Below are positions 1 through 8,169 of a DNA stretch of 43,520 nucleotides, one piece after another. Every line of letters starts with the position of its first letter. Position 1 is the first letter of the stretch. The DNA is from Halanaerobiales bacterium (GTDB lineage: Bacteria; Bacillota; Halanaerobiia; Halanaerobiales; DTU029). The DNA lies in contig JAKSCG010000098.1 in the NCBI GenBank assembly GCA_022360715.1, positions 1-43,520 on the forward strand. The letters are read 5' to 3'. The position numbers and the translations under genes are program-made. A model generated the notes under the pieces. The model did not search any database, had not been told where the DNA came from, and saw only the letters and a program-made list of their open reading frames with translations.

Positions 1-526
1 TGGTTATATCTAACCCGCCGAATACCACATTAGCTTCAACGGTCAAACGATTTTTTGCTCCTTCTTGTTTTGGTGAGCGGTAAGATAAATCGCCGAAAGT
101 TACATTATTCCCATCTGGTAAGCTGGCACTGCCAAAGACAGAAGATGCCCGGATTACGACTGGTATATCATCAGGAATTATAACATCAGCACTACCAAAG
201 ATAGTATTAATCTCAATTAACTCATCATCCTCAATCGAAATTCCCCTCAGATCTACTACCCCTTTCCCAAAAATAATATTAAACTCCCTTTGGTTTAATT
301 CCTCGACCCGAATGTTTGTTTCGCTAAAGATTACCGTATTCCGATCCTTTTCTAAAAATAAACTATGGCCAAAAAAGATTGAAAGCCCCAGATAGATAAA
401 AAATAAAGCAAACGCAATCCGTAAAATCGGTATATTAATATTAAATGATTTTAAAATCGCAGATACTCCGATGAGAATCAATAAGCCACCCCAAAATATT
501 TCACTAAAGAAAAAACTCATTCTCAT
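1..526 (-). CDS. LiaF-like membrane protein, C-terminal end outside window
   Basis: The reading frame opens at an ATG at 524-526 behind a strong GGAGGAAGGAG ribosome binding site and runs out of the left edge, so about 175 residues are visible. Two hydrophobic segments lie at about residues 8-25 and 33-52. They are followed by a soluble part rich in beta-strand patterns with repeated F-G-S/K turns (IFGKGVVDL, IFGSADVII, VFGSASLP). This plan, membrane hairpin plus a right-handed beta-repeat domain, is that of LiaF and related cell wall-active antibiotic response proteins (DUF2154/DUF5668 group). In bacilli LiaF keeps the LiaRS two-component system inactive. No LiaR or LiaS is visible here, so a sensor role is only inferred. 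It has its own promoter at 564-592. Confidence 0.7.
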   Translation of the reverse strand, partial: MRMSFFFSEIFWGGLLILIGVSAILKSFNINIPILRIAFALFFIYLGLSIFFGHSLFLEKDRNTVIFSETNIRVEELNQREFNIIFGKGVVDLRGISIEDDELIEINTIFGSADVIIPDDIPVVIRASSVFGSASLPDGNNVTFGDLSYRSPKQEGAKNRLTVEANVVFGGLDIT

Positions 527-563
527 AAATCTCCTTCCTCCTTATTTTATATTTTTCAATCTT

Positions 564-592
564 ATTGTAATATAGTCCCCTCTTTTTTTCAA
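564..592 (-). promoter_or_regulatory. Promoter of the LiaF-like gene
   Basis: On the minus strand TTGAAA (587-592) is separated by 17 bases from TACAAT (564-569), five of six matches in each sigma-A box. The start codon lies 38 bases downstream. The -35 element nearly touches the stop codon of the DUF401 gene. Confidence 0.6.
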
Positions 593-596
593 TTAT

Positions 597-1838
597 TTAA
601 ACTAATAAAATGGCCTGAATAATAGCAGCAATTGCCATCAGGACCACCGGCGGAAAAAGATAGCGGTAGACCGGAAGCCAGTTAGCCGCAAAATATTCTT
701 TGGTTAGGGCCAGACATAAGTGTAAAGGGGAAAGCAAATAGCCCAGAAAAGCAAAATCAAAGATTAATGAAGTATATATTACTTTACTTTCCGGCGGAAT
801 CATCGGCAAAAAAATAGGTATACTTATTCCTAGGGCAGCTGGGTAAAAACCCGTTATCATAGCTACAATGGAGGTTAATAATATTATCGGTATGATTAAA
901 GAAAAATTGAAGTCACTCAATAAAACAGTAATTATATCAATCGCTCCACTGCCTTCGACCATACTTTTAAAAGCCATAACCCCCATAATCAGCAAAGTCA
1001 AATTATAATTAATTTCCTTGAACAGAAAATCTTTTAGTCGGCCAAAAAACACCTTGTGCTTCTGATCCGGCGGTAGTCTCCGGCCAGCCCCCAGCAAAAG
1101 ACCGCCAACGACCGACAAGTAAAAAGGAAGATTAATTAAAAATGAAATCAATAAGATAATCAGGACGGGAGAAAAACCTTTCAAAAAGGTTACAATATAT
1201 TTAGCCTTACCCCCTGACTCGACTTCTCTTTTGATCTGCGTCTTATCCAGTTTTGGATTAATCTTAAAGATAAGATAATAGAAGGAAATAAAACCAACAA
1301 AAAAGACTAAAAGATTAAATTTGATAATCTGGTACTTATCTACGTTGGCCAGTTCACTGGCAATAATCAAACAAGTAAATAAAGGATAAATAAACAAAGC
1401 AATATGTCTAAAAAAAACATTTACTGCTGTCTTCTGATGCGGGTCGAGGTTAATCCGCTCAGCACTATCTTCAATTAAAGGCGCCGAGAAGATCGCTCCT
1501 CCGGGTACATTGAGGGTCCCAAATACGATCGGGAAAATGATCGTTAACAACTTATTGTTATTTAGTAAATTAATCAATGAGTTGACTATCTGCTCAAGAT
1601 CGCCTGTCTGCTTTAGGAGAGAACCCATTCCACTAATCAGCGAGATGGTAACCATCAGCTGAAGCGAATCTTTAGAAAATATACCCAATAAAATATTTTG
1701 GAAGACCTGCCCAACACCTAATCCGGAAGCTAAGCCAGCCACAACAGTCCCTACAAAAAATCCTACCCCCAAGTTTACCTTTTTAAAGCTTAAGAAAAGA
1801 ATAGCTGAAAATCCGATCCCGATTCCAATGATAGCCAC
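597..1838 (-). CDS. DUF401 family integral membrane protein
   Basis: A very hydrophobic protein of about 413 residues with roughly ten membrane segments, resembling the DUF401 family (TIGR00529). These look like permeases of the ion transporter type with two similar halves; the substrate is unknown. Conserved-looking glycine and proline loops include NVPGGAIFSAPLIEDSAERI near residue 120 and GFYPAALGISIPIFLPMIPP in the second half. I prefer the GTG at 1836-1838, because AGGAG lies 8 bases upstream. A longer form from a TTG at 1868 has no visible ribosome binding site. It stands alone between the trpB terminator and the LiaF-like gene. The fold assignment is fairly safe, the function unknown. 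Confidence 0.75.
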   Translation of the reverse strand: MAIIGIGIGFSAILFLSFKKVNLGVGFFVGTVVAGLASGLGVGQVFQNILLGIFSKDSLQLMVTISLISGMGSLLKQTGDLEQIVNSLINLLNNNKLLTIIFPIVFGTLNVPGGAIFSAPLIEDSAERINLDPHQKTAVNVFFRHIALFIYPLFTCLIIASELANVDKYQIIKFNLLVFFVGFISFYYLIFKINPKLDKTQIKREVESGGKAKYIVTFLKGFSPVLIILLISFLINLPFYLSVVGGLLLGAGRRLPPDQKHKVFFGRLKDFLFKEINYNLTLLIMGVMAFKSMVEGSGAIDIITVLLSDFNFSLIIPIILLTSIVAMITGFYPAALGISIPIFLPMIPPESKVIYTSLIFDFAFLGYLLSPLHLCLALTKEYFAANWLPVYRYLFPPVVLMAIAAIIQAILLV

Positions 1839-1917
1839 AATCTCAACTCCTACTACAATTATAAGCAACTTATATATCTTAACTTCAACATTTTTTTATA
1901 ATTACCTGCTATAAATT

Positions 1918-1953
1918 AAAAAACTGGCTATTAACCAGTTAATTAACAGCCAG
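1918..1953 (-). terminator. Intrinsic terminator after trpB
   Basis: The minus-strand RNA forms an 11-bp stem (arms 1924-1934 and 1943-1953, one G-U pair) with an 8-base loop, followed by six U. It begins 15 bases past the trpB stop codon and makes trpB a single-gene transcript. Confidence 0.8.
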
Positions 1954-1967
1954 TAGTTATAGCTAAA

Positions 1968-3161
1968 TTATTGTTTAAGCATTTCAGCTACCTGTTGAAC
2001 ATCCTTGTCACCACGCCCGGATAGATTAAGCACGATAATTTGATCTTTCTTCAGGGTCGGGGCCAGTTTAATCGCATGGGCAATGGCATGGGCACTCTCC
2101 AGTGCCGGTATTATCCCTTCTACTTTGGAAAGGGTACAAAAAGCAGCGAGGGCTTCCTGATCATTTACTGTCACATATTCAGCCCTTGCGCTGGCTTTCA
2201 GGTAACTATGCTCAGGACCAACCCCGGGATAATCCAATCCGGCAGCAATAGAATGGGTTGAAGCAATTTCCCCGTTCGCATCTTTCAGCATATAGCATTT
2301 GAATCCGTGGATAATACCCGGGTTTCCAAAGGTCAAAGGAGCAGCATTTTCACCAAAGTTATTCCCGATCCCCCCCGGTTCCACTCCAATTATCTTGACA
2401 TCTTGCTCTTGCACAAAAGGATAAAACAACCCAATCGCATTACTTCCGCCCCCTACGCAAGCGATCAAGTAATCGGGCAACCGTCCCTCTTGCTGATAGA
2501 TCTGCTTTTTAGTCTCCTGACCAATGATCGATTGAAAGTCCCTTACGATCGTCGGATAAGGGTCTGGACCAACCGCAGAACCGAGCATATAAAAGGTATC
2601 AGCCCGATTCTTAATTAAATCCTGTAAAGCCTGATCAACAGCATCTTTCAGAACTTTTCCCCCGCTGGTTACCGGAATAACTTGAGCCCCGAGCAGTTCC
2701 ATCCGAAAGACATTTAAATGCTGGCGAATAGTATCAATCTCCCCCATATAAATAATACATTCCATACCCAATAGGGCACAGGCGGTAGCGGTAGCCACCC
2801 CGTGTTGACCGGCCCCTGTTTCGGCAATAATTCTCTTTTTACCCATTCGCCTGGCCAGAAGACCCTGCCCGAGACAATTATTTATTTTATGAGCACCGGT
2901 ATGATTCAGGTCTTCCCTTTTTAAATAGATTTTAGCACCACCCAGTTTTTCGGTTAGGTTGCTGGCCAAATACAGGGGATTGGCCCTCCCGACATAATCC
3001 CGATGATAGTATGCCAATTCTTCCTGGAACTCGGGCTCATCTTTATACTTTAAATAATATTCTTTCAATTGATCGAGGACCGGTAATAATTCCGTCGGAA
3101 CATATCTTCCGCCAAATTCACCAAAGTAACCACTCTCTTGCTCGCTTATCTTTACAGCCAT
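1968..3161 (-). CDS. trpB: Tryptophan synthase beta chain
   Basis: TrpB condenses indole with serine to tryptophan using PLP. The 397-residue protein matches the usual TrpB1 length. It shows the N-terminal [14 protein letters not shown] signature, the PLP lysine Lys92 in [10 protein letters not shown], the catalytic glutamate Glu114 in AETGAGQHG, and the phosphate-binding GGGSNAIG loop. The ATG at 3159-3161 is chosen because GGAGG lies 8 bases upstream and the family starts there. The open frame extends 34 codons further, but that part overlaps the leader terminator and is not family sequence. No other trp gene is present; trpA must be elsewhere, or the enzyme salvages indole. The gene has its own promoter, a TRAP-like leader and its own terminator, so it is regulated by itself. 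Confidence 0.97.
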   Translation of the reverse strand: MAVKISEQESGYFGEFGGRYVPTELLPVLDQLKEYYLKYKDEPEFQEELAYYHRDYVGRANPLYLASNLTEKLGGAKIYLKREDLNHTGAHKINNCLGQGLLARRMGKKRIIAETGAGQHGVATATACALLGMECIIYMGEIDTIRQHLNVFRMELLGAQVIPVTSGGKVLKDAVDQALQDLIKNRADTFYMLGSAVGPDPYPTIVRDFQSIIGQETKKQIYQQEGRLPDYLIACVGGGSNAIGLFYPFVQEQDVKIIGVEPGGIGNNFGENAAPLTFGNPGIIHGFKCYMLKDANGEIASTHSIAAGLDYPGVGPEHSYLKASARAEYVTVNDQEALAAFCTLSKVEGIIPALESAHAIAHAIKLAPTLKKDQIIVLNLSGRGDKDVQQVAEMLKQ

Positions 3162-3197
3162 ATCCTTACCTCCATTCTTAGACTTGGCAGACTTAAT

Positions 3198-3226
3198 AAA
3201 AAAAACCTCACTCTGCTGAGTAAGGT
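3198..3226 (-). terminator. Attenuator terminator in trpB leader
   Basis: In the minus-strand RNA a 9-bp stem with one G-U pair (arms 3218-3226 and 3205-3213) closes a 4-base loop and runs into eight U at 3198-3205. It lies 37 bases before the trpB start. Its 5' arm and loop (3215-3225) can instead pair with GCUGAGAUGAGG at 3284-3295, so termination and antitermination exclude each other. Confidence 0.85.
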
Positions 3227-3255
3227 CAAATACCCGGTTAAGTATTATTATCTTT

Positions 3256-3371
3256 AAACTCAACTTGGCTCCACTTAGCTAAACCTCATCTCAGCAAAAC
3301 TATCCGCGTTAATGTTATCACTCTACTCAACTGATTAAACTCCTACCCTCAAGCTCACCTCCTCTAACTAC
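3256..3371 (-). promoter_or_regulatory. TRAP-type (G/U)AG repeat region of the trpB leader
   Basis: About 115 nt of leader RNA contain some fifteen GAG or UAG triplets plus two AAG. The first cluster (3342-3370) reads UAG-UAG-GAG-GAG-GAG-UAG with gaps of 1, 2, 2, 3 and 2. A GAG-UA-GAG pair lies near 3321-3330. The second cluster (3258-3294) reads GAG-GAG-UAG-AAG-GAG-AAG-GAG with gaps of 2-3. Triplets with 2-3 base spacing are the known ligand of the trp RNA-binding attenuation protein (TRAP, MtrB). The first two triplets of the second cluster lie inside the antiterminator arm, as TRAP attenuation requires. MtrB itself is not in the window. A T-box was looked for and not found. Confidence 0.7.
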
Positions 3372-3415
3372 TGTGCTCCTAAAATAAAAGAATCTTTCGC
3401 GCTAATCTGATCAAA

Positions 3416-3444
3416 ATTATAACAGACAATTCCCACCCTGTCAA
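3416..3444 (-). promoter_or_regulatory. Consensus sigma-A promoter of trpB
   Basis: TTGACA (3439-3444) and TATAAT (3416-3421) are both perfect and separated by 17 bases. Transcription should begin near 3409, giving a leader of about 250 nt before trpB. A full-strength promoter fits control by attenuation rather than by initiation. Confidence 0.85.
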
Positions 3445-3472
3445 ACCTGTACTTTGGTAATAATTAACTAGT

Positions 3473-4012
3473 TCAAACCAGCAACGCTTTTTTTAGTTGT
3501 CCGGCCTTCTCTTCACCGGAAAGATATTGAACAATCGCCAGCGAGAATTCCATAGCAACTCCCGGTCCGCGACCGGTTATAATATTCTGGTCAAGCACTA
3601 CCCTTTCTTCCCGGTAATCACAGGAGGGCATCTCTTGGTCAAAATTAGGGTAACTGGTCGCCTGCTTACCCCTCAAAATACCGGCCTTTTCCAGAACGAT
3701 CGGCGCGGCACAGATTGCCGCGACCAGCTTATTCTGTCGGAACAATTGACTAACCAGATTAATAACTATTTTGTTATCCCGAAGATTGACCGAACCGGGC
3801 ATTCCGCCGGGCAAAACAATCCCATCGTAGTCAGCCGCCTGAATGGCAGAAATCTTTTGATCAGCTTTAATCACTATTCCGTGTGCCCCCTTGACTTCAT
3901 TCCCGGCCAGGGCAACAGTTGTCACCTCAATTTCTCCTCTCCGTAAAAGATCAATACTTGTCACTGCCTCAATCTCTTCAAACCCCTCGGCCAGCGGGAT
4001 AATTATCTTCAT
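3473..4012 (-). CDS. DJ-1/PfpI family protein
   Basis: A 179-residue single-domain protein of the DJ-1/ThiJ/PfpI superfamily, which includes deglycases, chaperones and putative proteases. Visible marks are the N-terminal AEGFEEIEAV with the conserved acidic residue, the VLPGGMPG loop, and the nucleophile elbow Cys101 in VAAICAAP. Length and motif order match the DJ-1/YajL branch (about 180 residues). The start ATG has AGGGAGG 7 bases upstream. It follows the flavin reductase-like gene by 24 bases, so both are probably one transcript. A redox or carbonyl-stress role is a guess from the family. Confidence 0.9.
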   Translation of the reverse strand: MKIIIPLAEGFEEIEAVTSIDLLRRGEIEVTTVALAGNEVKGAHGIVIKADQKISAIQAADYDGIVLPGGMPGSVNLRDNKIVINLVSQLFRQNKLVAAICAAPIVLEKAGILRGKQATSYPNFDQEMPSCDYREERVVLDQNIITGRGPGVAMEFSLAIVQYLSGEEKAGQLKKALLV

Positions 4013-4036
4013 ATTGCTACCTCCCTTAAACTAATG

Positions 4037-4546
4037 CTATACAGTTGGATCAAGATAACTTGCTAAAATCTCCCCATAATAAATGGTATGGTAATCCTTA
4101 TCATGGTACCATTGTTGATCATATTCCGGATTAAGCTCAACCGGATTCATCGCCTGCTTAAAGACAATGCTACACTCATAATGAAATTTACACCCTCCAA
4201 TTACCGGAGTTTCAACTTTAATACCCGGTATGGCAAGCAAACTGCACTCCTTAAATTTATCGTAATCCCTTCCCGATTTACTGCCACAGAAAGCCAGCTC
4301 TTTTTTCAAAGTCCCGGCCAAGGGAATACTGACCGTAAAATGATCGGCCTGTTCAATTAAATCATATGTATACCTCGACTTCCTTACCAAAACGGTAAAA
4401 ATAGGTTTATTCCAGATATAACCTATACTTCCCCAGCCGATTGTCATTGTATTTAACTTATTCCCGCTTTTGACCGTTACAAAAGCCCCTTTGGCGATAC
4501 TGGCGGTAATTTCAGTTAAATAACGGTTGAAATCTACTTCTTTCAT
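4037..4546 (-). CDS. Flavin reductase-like (FMN-binding split barrel) protein
   Basis: A 169-residue protein with the flavin reductase-like split-barrel domain. The substrate-side segment GAFVTVKSGNKLNTMTIGWG near residues 20-40, RKSRYTYDLIEQADHFTVS near 75-95 and AFCGSKSGRDYDKF near 105-120 follow the family pattern. Such proteins bind FMN and reduce flavin with NAD(P)H or serve anaerobic redox partners; the partner is not identifiable here. The ATG lies behind GGGAGTGATC. It is the first gene of a likely two-gene unit with the DJ-1 protein, with a promoter candidate at 4585-4613. Confidence 0.85.
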   Translation of the reverse strand: MKEVDFNRYLTEITASIAKGAFVTVKSGNKLNTMTIGWGSIGYIWNKPIFTVLVRKSRYTYDLIEQADHFTVSIPLAGTLKKELAFCGSKSGRDYDKFKECSLLAIPGIKVETPVIGGCKFHYECSIVFKQAMNPVELNPEYDQQWYHDKDYHTIYYGEILASYLDPTV

Positions 4547-4584
4547 CTAAAGATCACTCCCTTTTTTAAGTCTATTCTACTCCC

Positions 4585-4613
4585 TTTAAATCCTTCGACA
4601 TAGTCTTCGTCAA
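4585..4613 (-). promoter_or_regulatory. Promoter candidate for flavin reductase/DJ-1 pair
   Basis: TTGACG (4608-4613) and TTTAAA (4585-4590) lie 17 bases apart on the minus strand, five and four matches to the sigma-A boxes. They are placed 39 bases before the flavin reductase start. Confidence 0.45.
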
Positions 4614-4674
4614 GCCAACTGCCCCCTCTTTCCATGATTAAACTATTGGAGCGAGGGAGTTATCTAGCCCTTAA

Positions 4675-5739
4675 CTATTTCTCTAAAACCCGGTTTTTAT
4701 AAAAGTCTCCCACAACCACCCGCAAAACGGCATAAATCGGTGCGGCAAAGATCGCCCCCACAAAGCCAAACAATATTACCGAGGAAAGAACAACAAAGAT
4801 AACCATCAAGGGATGAATCTCCAGCCTTTTCCCCTGAATTCTGGGTTGAATCAGATTCCCCTCCAGTTGTTGCACTACGATCAAAACGATCAAAACCTTG
4901 ATTACCAGAAAGAGATCAGTTGTCACCGCAATTAAAAGTGCCGGTAATATCCCCAGGATCGGGCCAATAAAAGGGATAAAAGAGGTAACGGTCGCAATGA
5001 TGGACAGAATCAGCGCATTGGGTAGCCTGATTATTAAATAGCCGATATAAGTTAAAATCCCTAGAAACAGGGCAATAATTAACTGTCCACCAATATAGCG
5101 GGATAAAGTATAATCAATATTCTTTAATAGCTTTCTACCCTGTTCCCGGTGATTATCCGGCAAGAGATTAATAATATTTTGATAGATCACTCGATCATCC
5201 TTCAAGAAATAAAAAAGCACAAAAGGAATCAGGACAATAATTGTGCTAACATTAGTTAATGTCGAAAAGAAACCGAACAGATTATACCGGATGCTGTTAA
5301 TAATATTCTCAATAAAAGTGGTTAGTTTTTCCTGAATATTGACATTGCGCAGAAAAGGAAAAATATCTATTTGTTCGCTAAACAAGCTGTTAATATTAGC
5401 ACCGGCTTCCTGATAGTAATTGGAAAGATTACCGATCAAATCCCTGATCTGTGATGAAACAATACTACCACCAAAATAACTTAAAATGATGACTAAAATT
5501 ATAATAACAACAAATGAAATTAAAATGGACATACTTTTCGATCTCAATTTTAGGGTCAAAAAATAAACTAAAGGTCGCAGTAAATAATAAAGAAAGACAC
5601 CGGCCAAAAGCGGGGTCAGCAATATGGACAGAACATTCCTGATCGGAATAAAAATATGATTAACATGACCAAGCAGAAATAAAATTAACAGAATCATGAG
5701 CAACGCAGAAGTAATTCGAAAAAACCTGCTTTCATACAT
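4675..5739 (-). CDS. AI-2E family transporter (DUF20/YtvI type)
   Basis: A polytopic protein of about 354 residues of the AI-2E/PerM family, whose members export small molecules or move ions. It has two N-terminal membrane segments, a long soluble segment (about 85-140) and a C-terminal membrane bundle. The bundle contains the family-typical LPNALILSIIATVTSFIPFI and the QQLEGNLIQPRIQGKRLEIHP stretch. The ATG at 5737-5739 is chosen because GAGGAG lies 10 bases upstream; the earlier ATG at 5757 has no ribosome binding site. It is probably a single gene. The substrate cannot be told; YtvI in bacilli is linked to sporulation, but no sporulation context is visible. Confidence 0.85.
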   Translation of the reverse strand: MYESRFFRITSALLMILLILFLLGHVNHIFIPIRNVLSILLTPLLAGVFLYYLLRPLVYFLTLKLRSKSMSILISFVVIIILVIILSYFGGSIVSSQIRDLIGNLSNYYQEAGANINSLFSEQIDIFPFLRNVNIQEKLTTFIENIINSIRYNLFGFFSTLTNVSTIIVLIPFVLFYFLKDDRVIYQNIINLLPDNHREQGRKLLKNIDYTLSRYIGGQLIIALFLGILTYIGYLIIRLPNALILSIIATVTSFIPFIGPILGILPALLIAVTTDLFLVIKVLIVLIVVQQLEGNLIQPRIQGKRLEIHPLMVIFVVLSSVILFGFVGAIFAAPIYAVLRVVVGDFYKNRVLEK

Positions 5740-5854
5740 ATCCACTCTACTCCTCATAAAAATAGTTTTGTGTTTGATTGCAAGATAGGATAGACCATTT
5801 ATAACCCTTTGCAGGGTGAAATGACTACTTTCCCTGTTCGCAAGGTTAACTAAT

Positions 5855-6613
5855 TCAAGCGATAATCAATAGTTGGCGGAGAATAAGACCGGCAATTAAC
5901 GCTATTAACATACTATTCAGGGTGCCGAATAAATAGTATTCGGCAAACTGTTGATCACTTAATTTAGCAAATCGGGCCAGTGATTTAGCGGCCAGAACCA
6001 AAGCCAACGAAGAAACCGAACCGAAAACAACCAGGGTCAGGATTAAAGCCCTTTCCACCATTCCGATATAACGGCCGGACGGTAGATGGTTATCTCCACC
6101 TTGATAATTCAAAATCTTCAACAGTTTTTCCAGCATCACCGCTCCGGCAAATATTACTACTATATAAAAGATAAGCAAATAGAGTAAGTAAGGTGATGCA
6201 ATAACTCCCTGTAACCGAGCGCTTTCCAGAAATACCGGTTGTTCTAATTCTGTAAAGACAGTGAATAACGATGGACCAAAGACTCTCATCCCGATCAGAT
6301 AGATAGCGCTGAAATGAAGGAGCTGATCAATAAAAAAGAGATTTAACTCAAAAACCGGACCTGTCTTTAATCTTAACAACCCTTCTTTTGCCCAATCAAC
6401 GATAAGGTGGACTGCTGTTACTAAAAAGGAATAAATGAGCACCAGACGCAAATTAAAAAACCAGCTCAATAAAACTAAAGTCAGAAAAACAATAACCCCG
6501 TGAAAAAAATAACCCTTTAAACAATTATTCCGTTTTAAATCAATCATCCCTTTGGGTTGCAAGACAAAATCACTGAGCAGATGGGCCAGTATAGCCAATA
6601 AAAATATATTCAT
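5855..6613 (-). CDS. DUF3307 membrane protein
   Basis: A 252-residue membrane protein beginning with the DUF3307 signature (LLAILAHLLSDFVLQP, then a conserved HGV in the second helix and HLIVDWAKEG near residue 95). It has about seven hydrophobic segments. The ATG at 6611-6613 has GGAGG 8 bases upstream; the TTG two codons earlier is too close to that site. It follows the SatD gene after 23 bases. DUF3307 and SatD neighbours recur in Bacillota as far as I recall, which suggests a functional pair of unknown role. Confidence 0.8.
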   Translation of the reverse strand: MNIFLLAILAHLLSDFVLQPKGMIDLKRNNCLKGYFFHGVIVFLTLVLLSWFFNLRLVLIYSFLVTAVHLIVDWAKEGLLRLKTGPVFELNLFFIDQLLHFSAIYLIGMRVFGPSLFTVFTELEQPVFLESARLQGVIASPYLLYLLIFYIVVIFAGAVMLEKLLKILNYQGGDNHLPSGRYIGMVERALILTLVVFGSVSSLALVLAAKSLARFAKLSDQQFAEYYLFGTLNSMLIALIAGLILRQLLIIA

Positions 6614-6636
6614 CAGCAAGACCTCCTTTCAGAATA

Positions 6637-7275
6637 TTATTCCCCGACCAGCTCAAAATAAAAACGGATTAAATCACTGAGCTTACCTTCAACTTCCCGA
6701 ACTTGACGCCAGTTAGCCGCACTACAGCGTTTTTCCACATTCTGAAGGGCGATCTTTAAATCCCGGGCCGCCCTTCTGTATGTACCCCGCTTCTCATAAA
6801 GGTGAATCGCCTCCCACTGAGCATCAGTCCATCGATCCTCAATCGAATCAATTAGCAGATAAAGGGTATTTATCATTTGATCAATAAATTCAAATTCACT
6901 TTTAAGCATTGTCCGACTCAATCTGCTTTCTTCTGTTCCCTCCAGTGCTTCCCGGGCGTAATAGAAAGCCGGGCCATTCATTTTCCAGGAAGTATCTGCT
7001 GCCCCTACCCCCATAATTGTACCGATCCCGATCCCAATTCTTAATTTATAAGGTAATAGTAAGTAGCGCAATTGCCGGACTAACTGTGGGTACACAAAAA
7101 AACCGGTCAACACACCCTGAATTTCGTCTCCCTTGAAAAAAGAAAAAGGGACAGCAATCTCTGGACTTTGATTAAACTGCTTTAATCTTTTACCCAACTC
7201 TTCACTAAGGTTTTGATATTTCCTGGAATCAATAATATCAGCAGTAATAACTGTATAGTTCAAATCTTGATTCAT
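6637..7275 (-). CDS. SatD family protein
   Basis: A 212-residue protein with the SatD signature at its start (VITADIIDSRKY) and the mid-protein segment FFKGDEIQGVL followed by LRIGIGIGTIMG. SatD was named from the Streptococcus mutans sat locus for acid tolerance; its biochemical role is unknown. The GDEIQ and IGIGxG pattern recalls a degenerate nucleotidyl cyclase-like fold, which is my inference. The C-terminal part (about 140-200: WTDAQWEAIHLYEKRGTYRR and on) looks like a helix-turn-helix unit, so nucleic acid binding is possible. The start has AGGGGGAA upstream. It probably leads an operon with the DUF3307 gene. Confidence 0.8.
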   Translation of the reverse strand: MNQDLNYTVITADIIDSRKYQNLSEELGKRLKQFNQSPEIAVPFSFFKGDEIQGVLTGFFVYPQLVRQLRYLLLPYKLRIGIGIGTIMGVGAADTSWKMNGPAFYYAREALEGTEESRLSRTMLKSEFEFIDQMINTLYLLIDSIEDRWTDAQWEAIHLYEKRGTYRRAARDLKIALQNVEKRCSAANWRQVREVEGKLSDLIRFYFELVGE

Positions 7276-7354
7276 ATTGATTCCCCCTTTTGTCTTTCAT
7301 TATATAATACTACAACATTTCTTATAATAATCCTGCTTCTTGAAAAAATATAAG

Positions 7355-7388
7355 AAAAACCAACCACTGTTTAATCCTGTGGTTGGTT
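7355..7388 (-). terminator. Terminator after cutC
   Basis: A perfect 10-bp stem (arms 7379-7388 and 7358-7367) with an 11-base loop is followed in the minus-strand RNA by UUUUUCUUAUAUUUUUU. It closes the ROK-regulated transporter/peptidase/cutC unit. Confidence 0.8.
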
Positions 7389-7422
7389 ATCTCCTAAATA
7401 TCCGGCGACCGGGCTGGTTACA

Positions 7423-8169
7423 CTATGACAAAATTTTATTAATCTCGGCTACGGCATTCCGGTCAATGATCCGATAAGAGTCTTCCGGGGGATAAAGTGA
7501 CGCCCCATAATGAATCTCCTGTCCGTGGGTAGCCGAACGATCCGTTTTATTGATAAAAGAAGCCATATGTATTTCTCGACAGCCAGTCTTTTCGAGAATA
7601 GTTCTGATATTATATTTATTAATACTTCCCGGCAAGATAGTGATCCGTCCGCCGGAATAATCGTTCAATCTTTTAAGTAGATCTAGTCCATAATCAACCC
7701 GGTCCTGCTGACCGGTCGTAAGGATGCGCTTGACACCAAGCTCAACTAATTGATCAATTGCTTTGAACGGGTCAGGAACCACATCAAACGCCCGGTGAAA
7801 AACCGCTTCCCGGTCACCAGTTATTCGGACAAGCTCGGCATTCCTTTTTTGATCAATCTCTCCGTCTTCGGTTAAAATACCAAATACCAGGCCGTCTGCC
7901 CCATGCTCAATGGCAAGTCGGGCATCTTCGAGCATTGCCGCAAACTCGATCTCAGTGTAGCAAAAGCCTCCGCCCCGCGGTCTGATCATCACAATAACCG
8001 GGATATTTAACCTCTTTTTCGCTTCGATTACGGCACCAATACTGGGGGTTAATCCGCCGAAAAAGAGCGAAGAGTTAAGTTCAACCCGATCGGCACCTCC
8101 TTTTTCTGCTTCAAAAGCACCCTCAACTGAACCACAACATACTTCAATCAGAATATCTTTTTTACTCAT
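7423..8169 (-). CDS. cutC: CutC family protein
   Basis: A 248-residue TIM-barrel protein of the CutC family. The opening IEVCCGSVEGAFEAEKGGAD, RVELNSSLFFGGLTPS, the MIRPRGGGFCY loop near residue 65, and VFHRAFDV and RILTTGQ further on are all family signatures. CutC was called a copper homeostasis protein from E. coli genetics, but later work cast doubt on a direct copper role, so the true substrate is open. The start overlaps the end of the M81 gene by 8 bases and has GGAGG upstream, so the two are translationally coupled. That link to a peptide transporter and a metal-dependent hydrolase is more telling than the copper label. Confidence 0.92.
   Translation of the reverse strand: MSKKDILIEVCCGSVEGAFEAEKGGADRVELNSSLFFGGLTPSIGAVIEAKKRLNIPVIVMIRPRGGGFCYTEIEFAAMLEDARLAIEHGADGLVFGILTEDGEIDQKRNAELVRITGDREAVFHRAFDVVPDPFKAIDQLVELGVKRILTTGQQDRVDYGLDLLKRLNDYSGGRITILPGSINKYNIRTILEKTGCREIHMASFINKTDRSATHGQEIHYGASLYPPEDSYRIIDRNAVAEINKILS

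Noticed and set aside
3162..3263. Longer trpB start, or a tryptophan leader peptide in the 34 extra codons
   Set aside because: The extension has no tryptophan codons, no ribosome binding site and overlaps the terminator hairpin.
3162..3440. T-box riboswitch upstream of trpB
   Set aside because: The T-box sequence GGUGGNACCGCG is absent before the terminator; a lone CGCGG near 3305 has no partner sequence. The GAG/UAG triplets and antiterminator overlap explain the leader better.
5760..5854. Terminator or riboswitch between the DUF3307 and AI-2E genes
   Set aside because: Only a 5-bp stem with a GCAA loop near 5802-5817 was seen, with no U-run; too weak to call.
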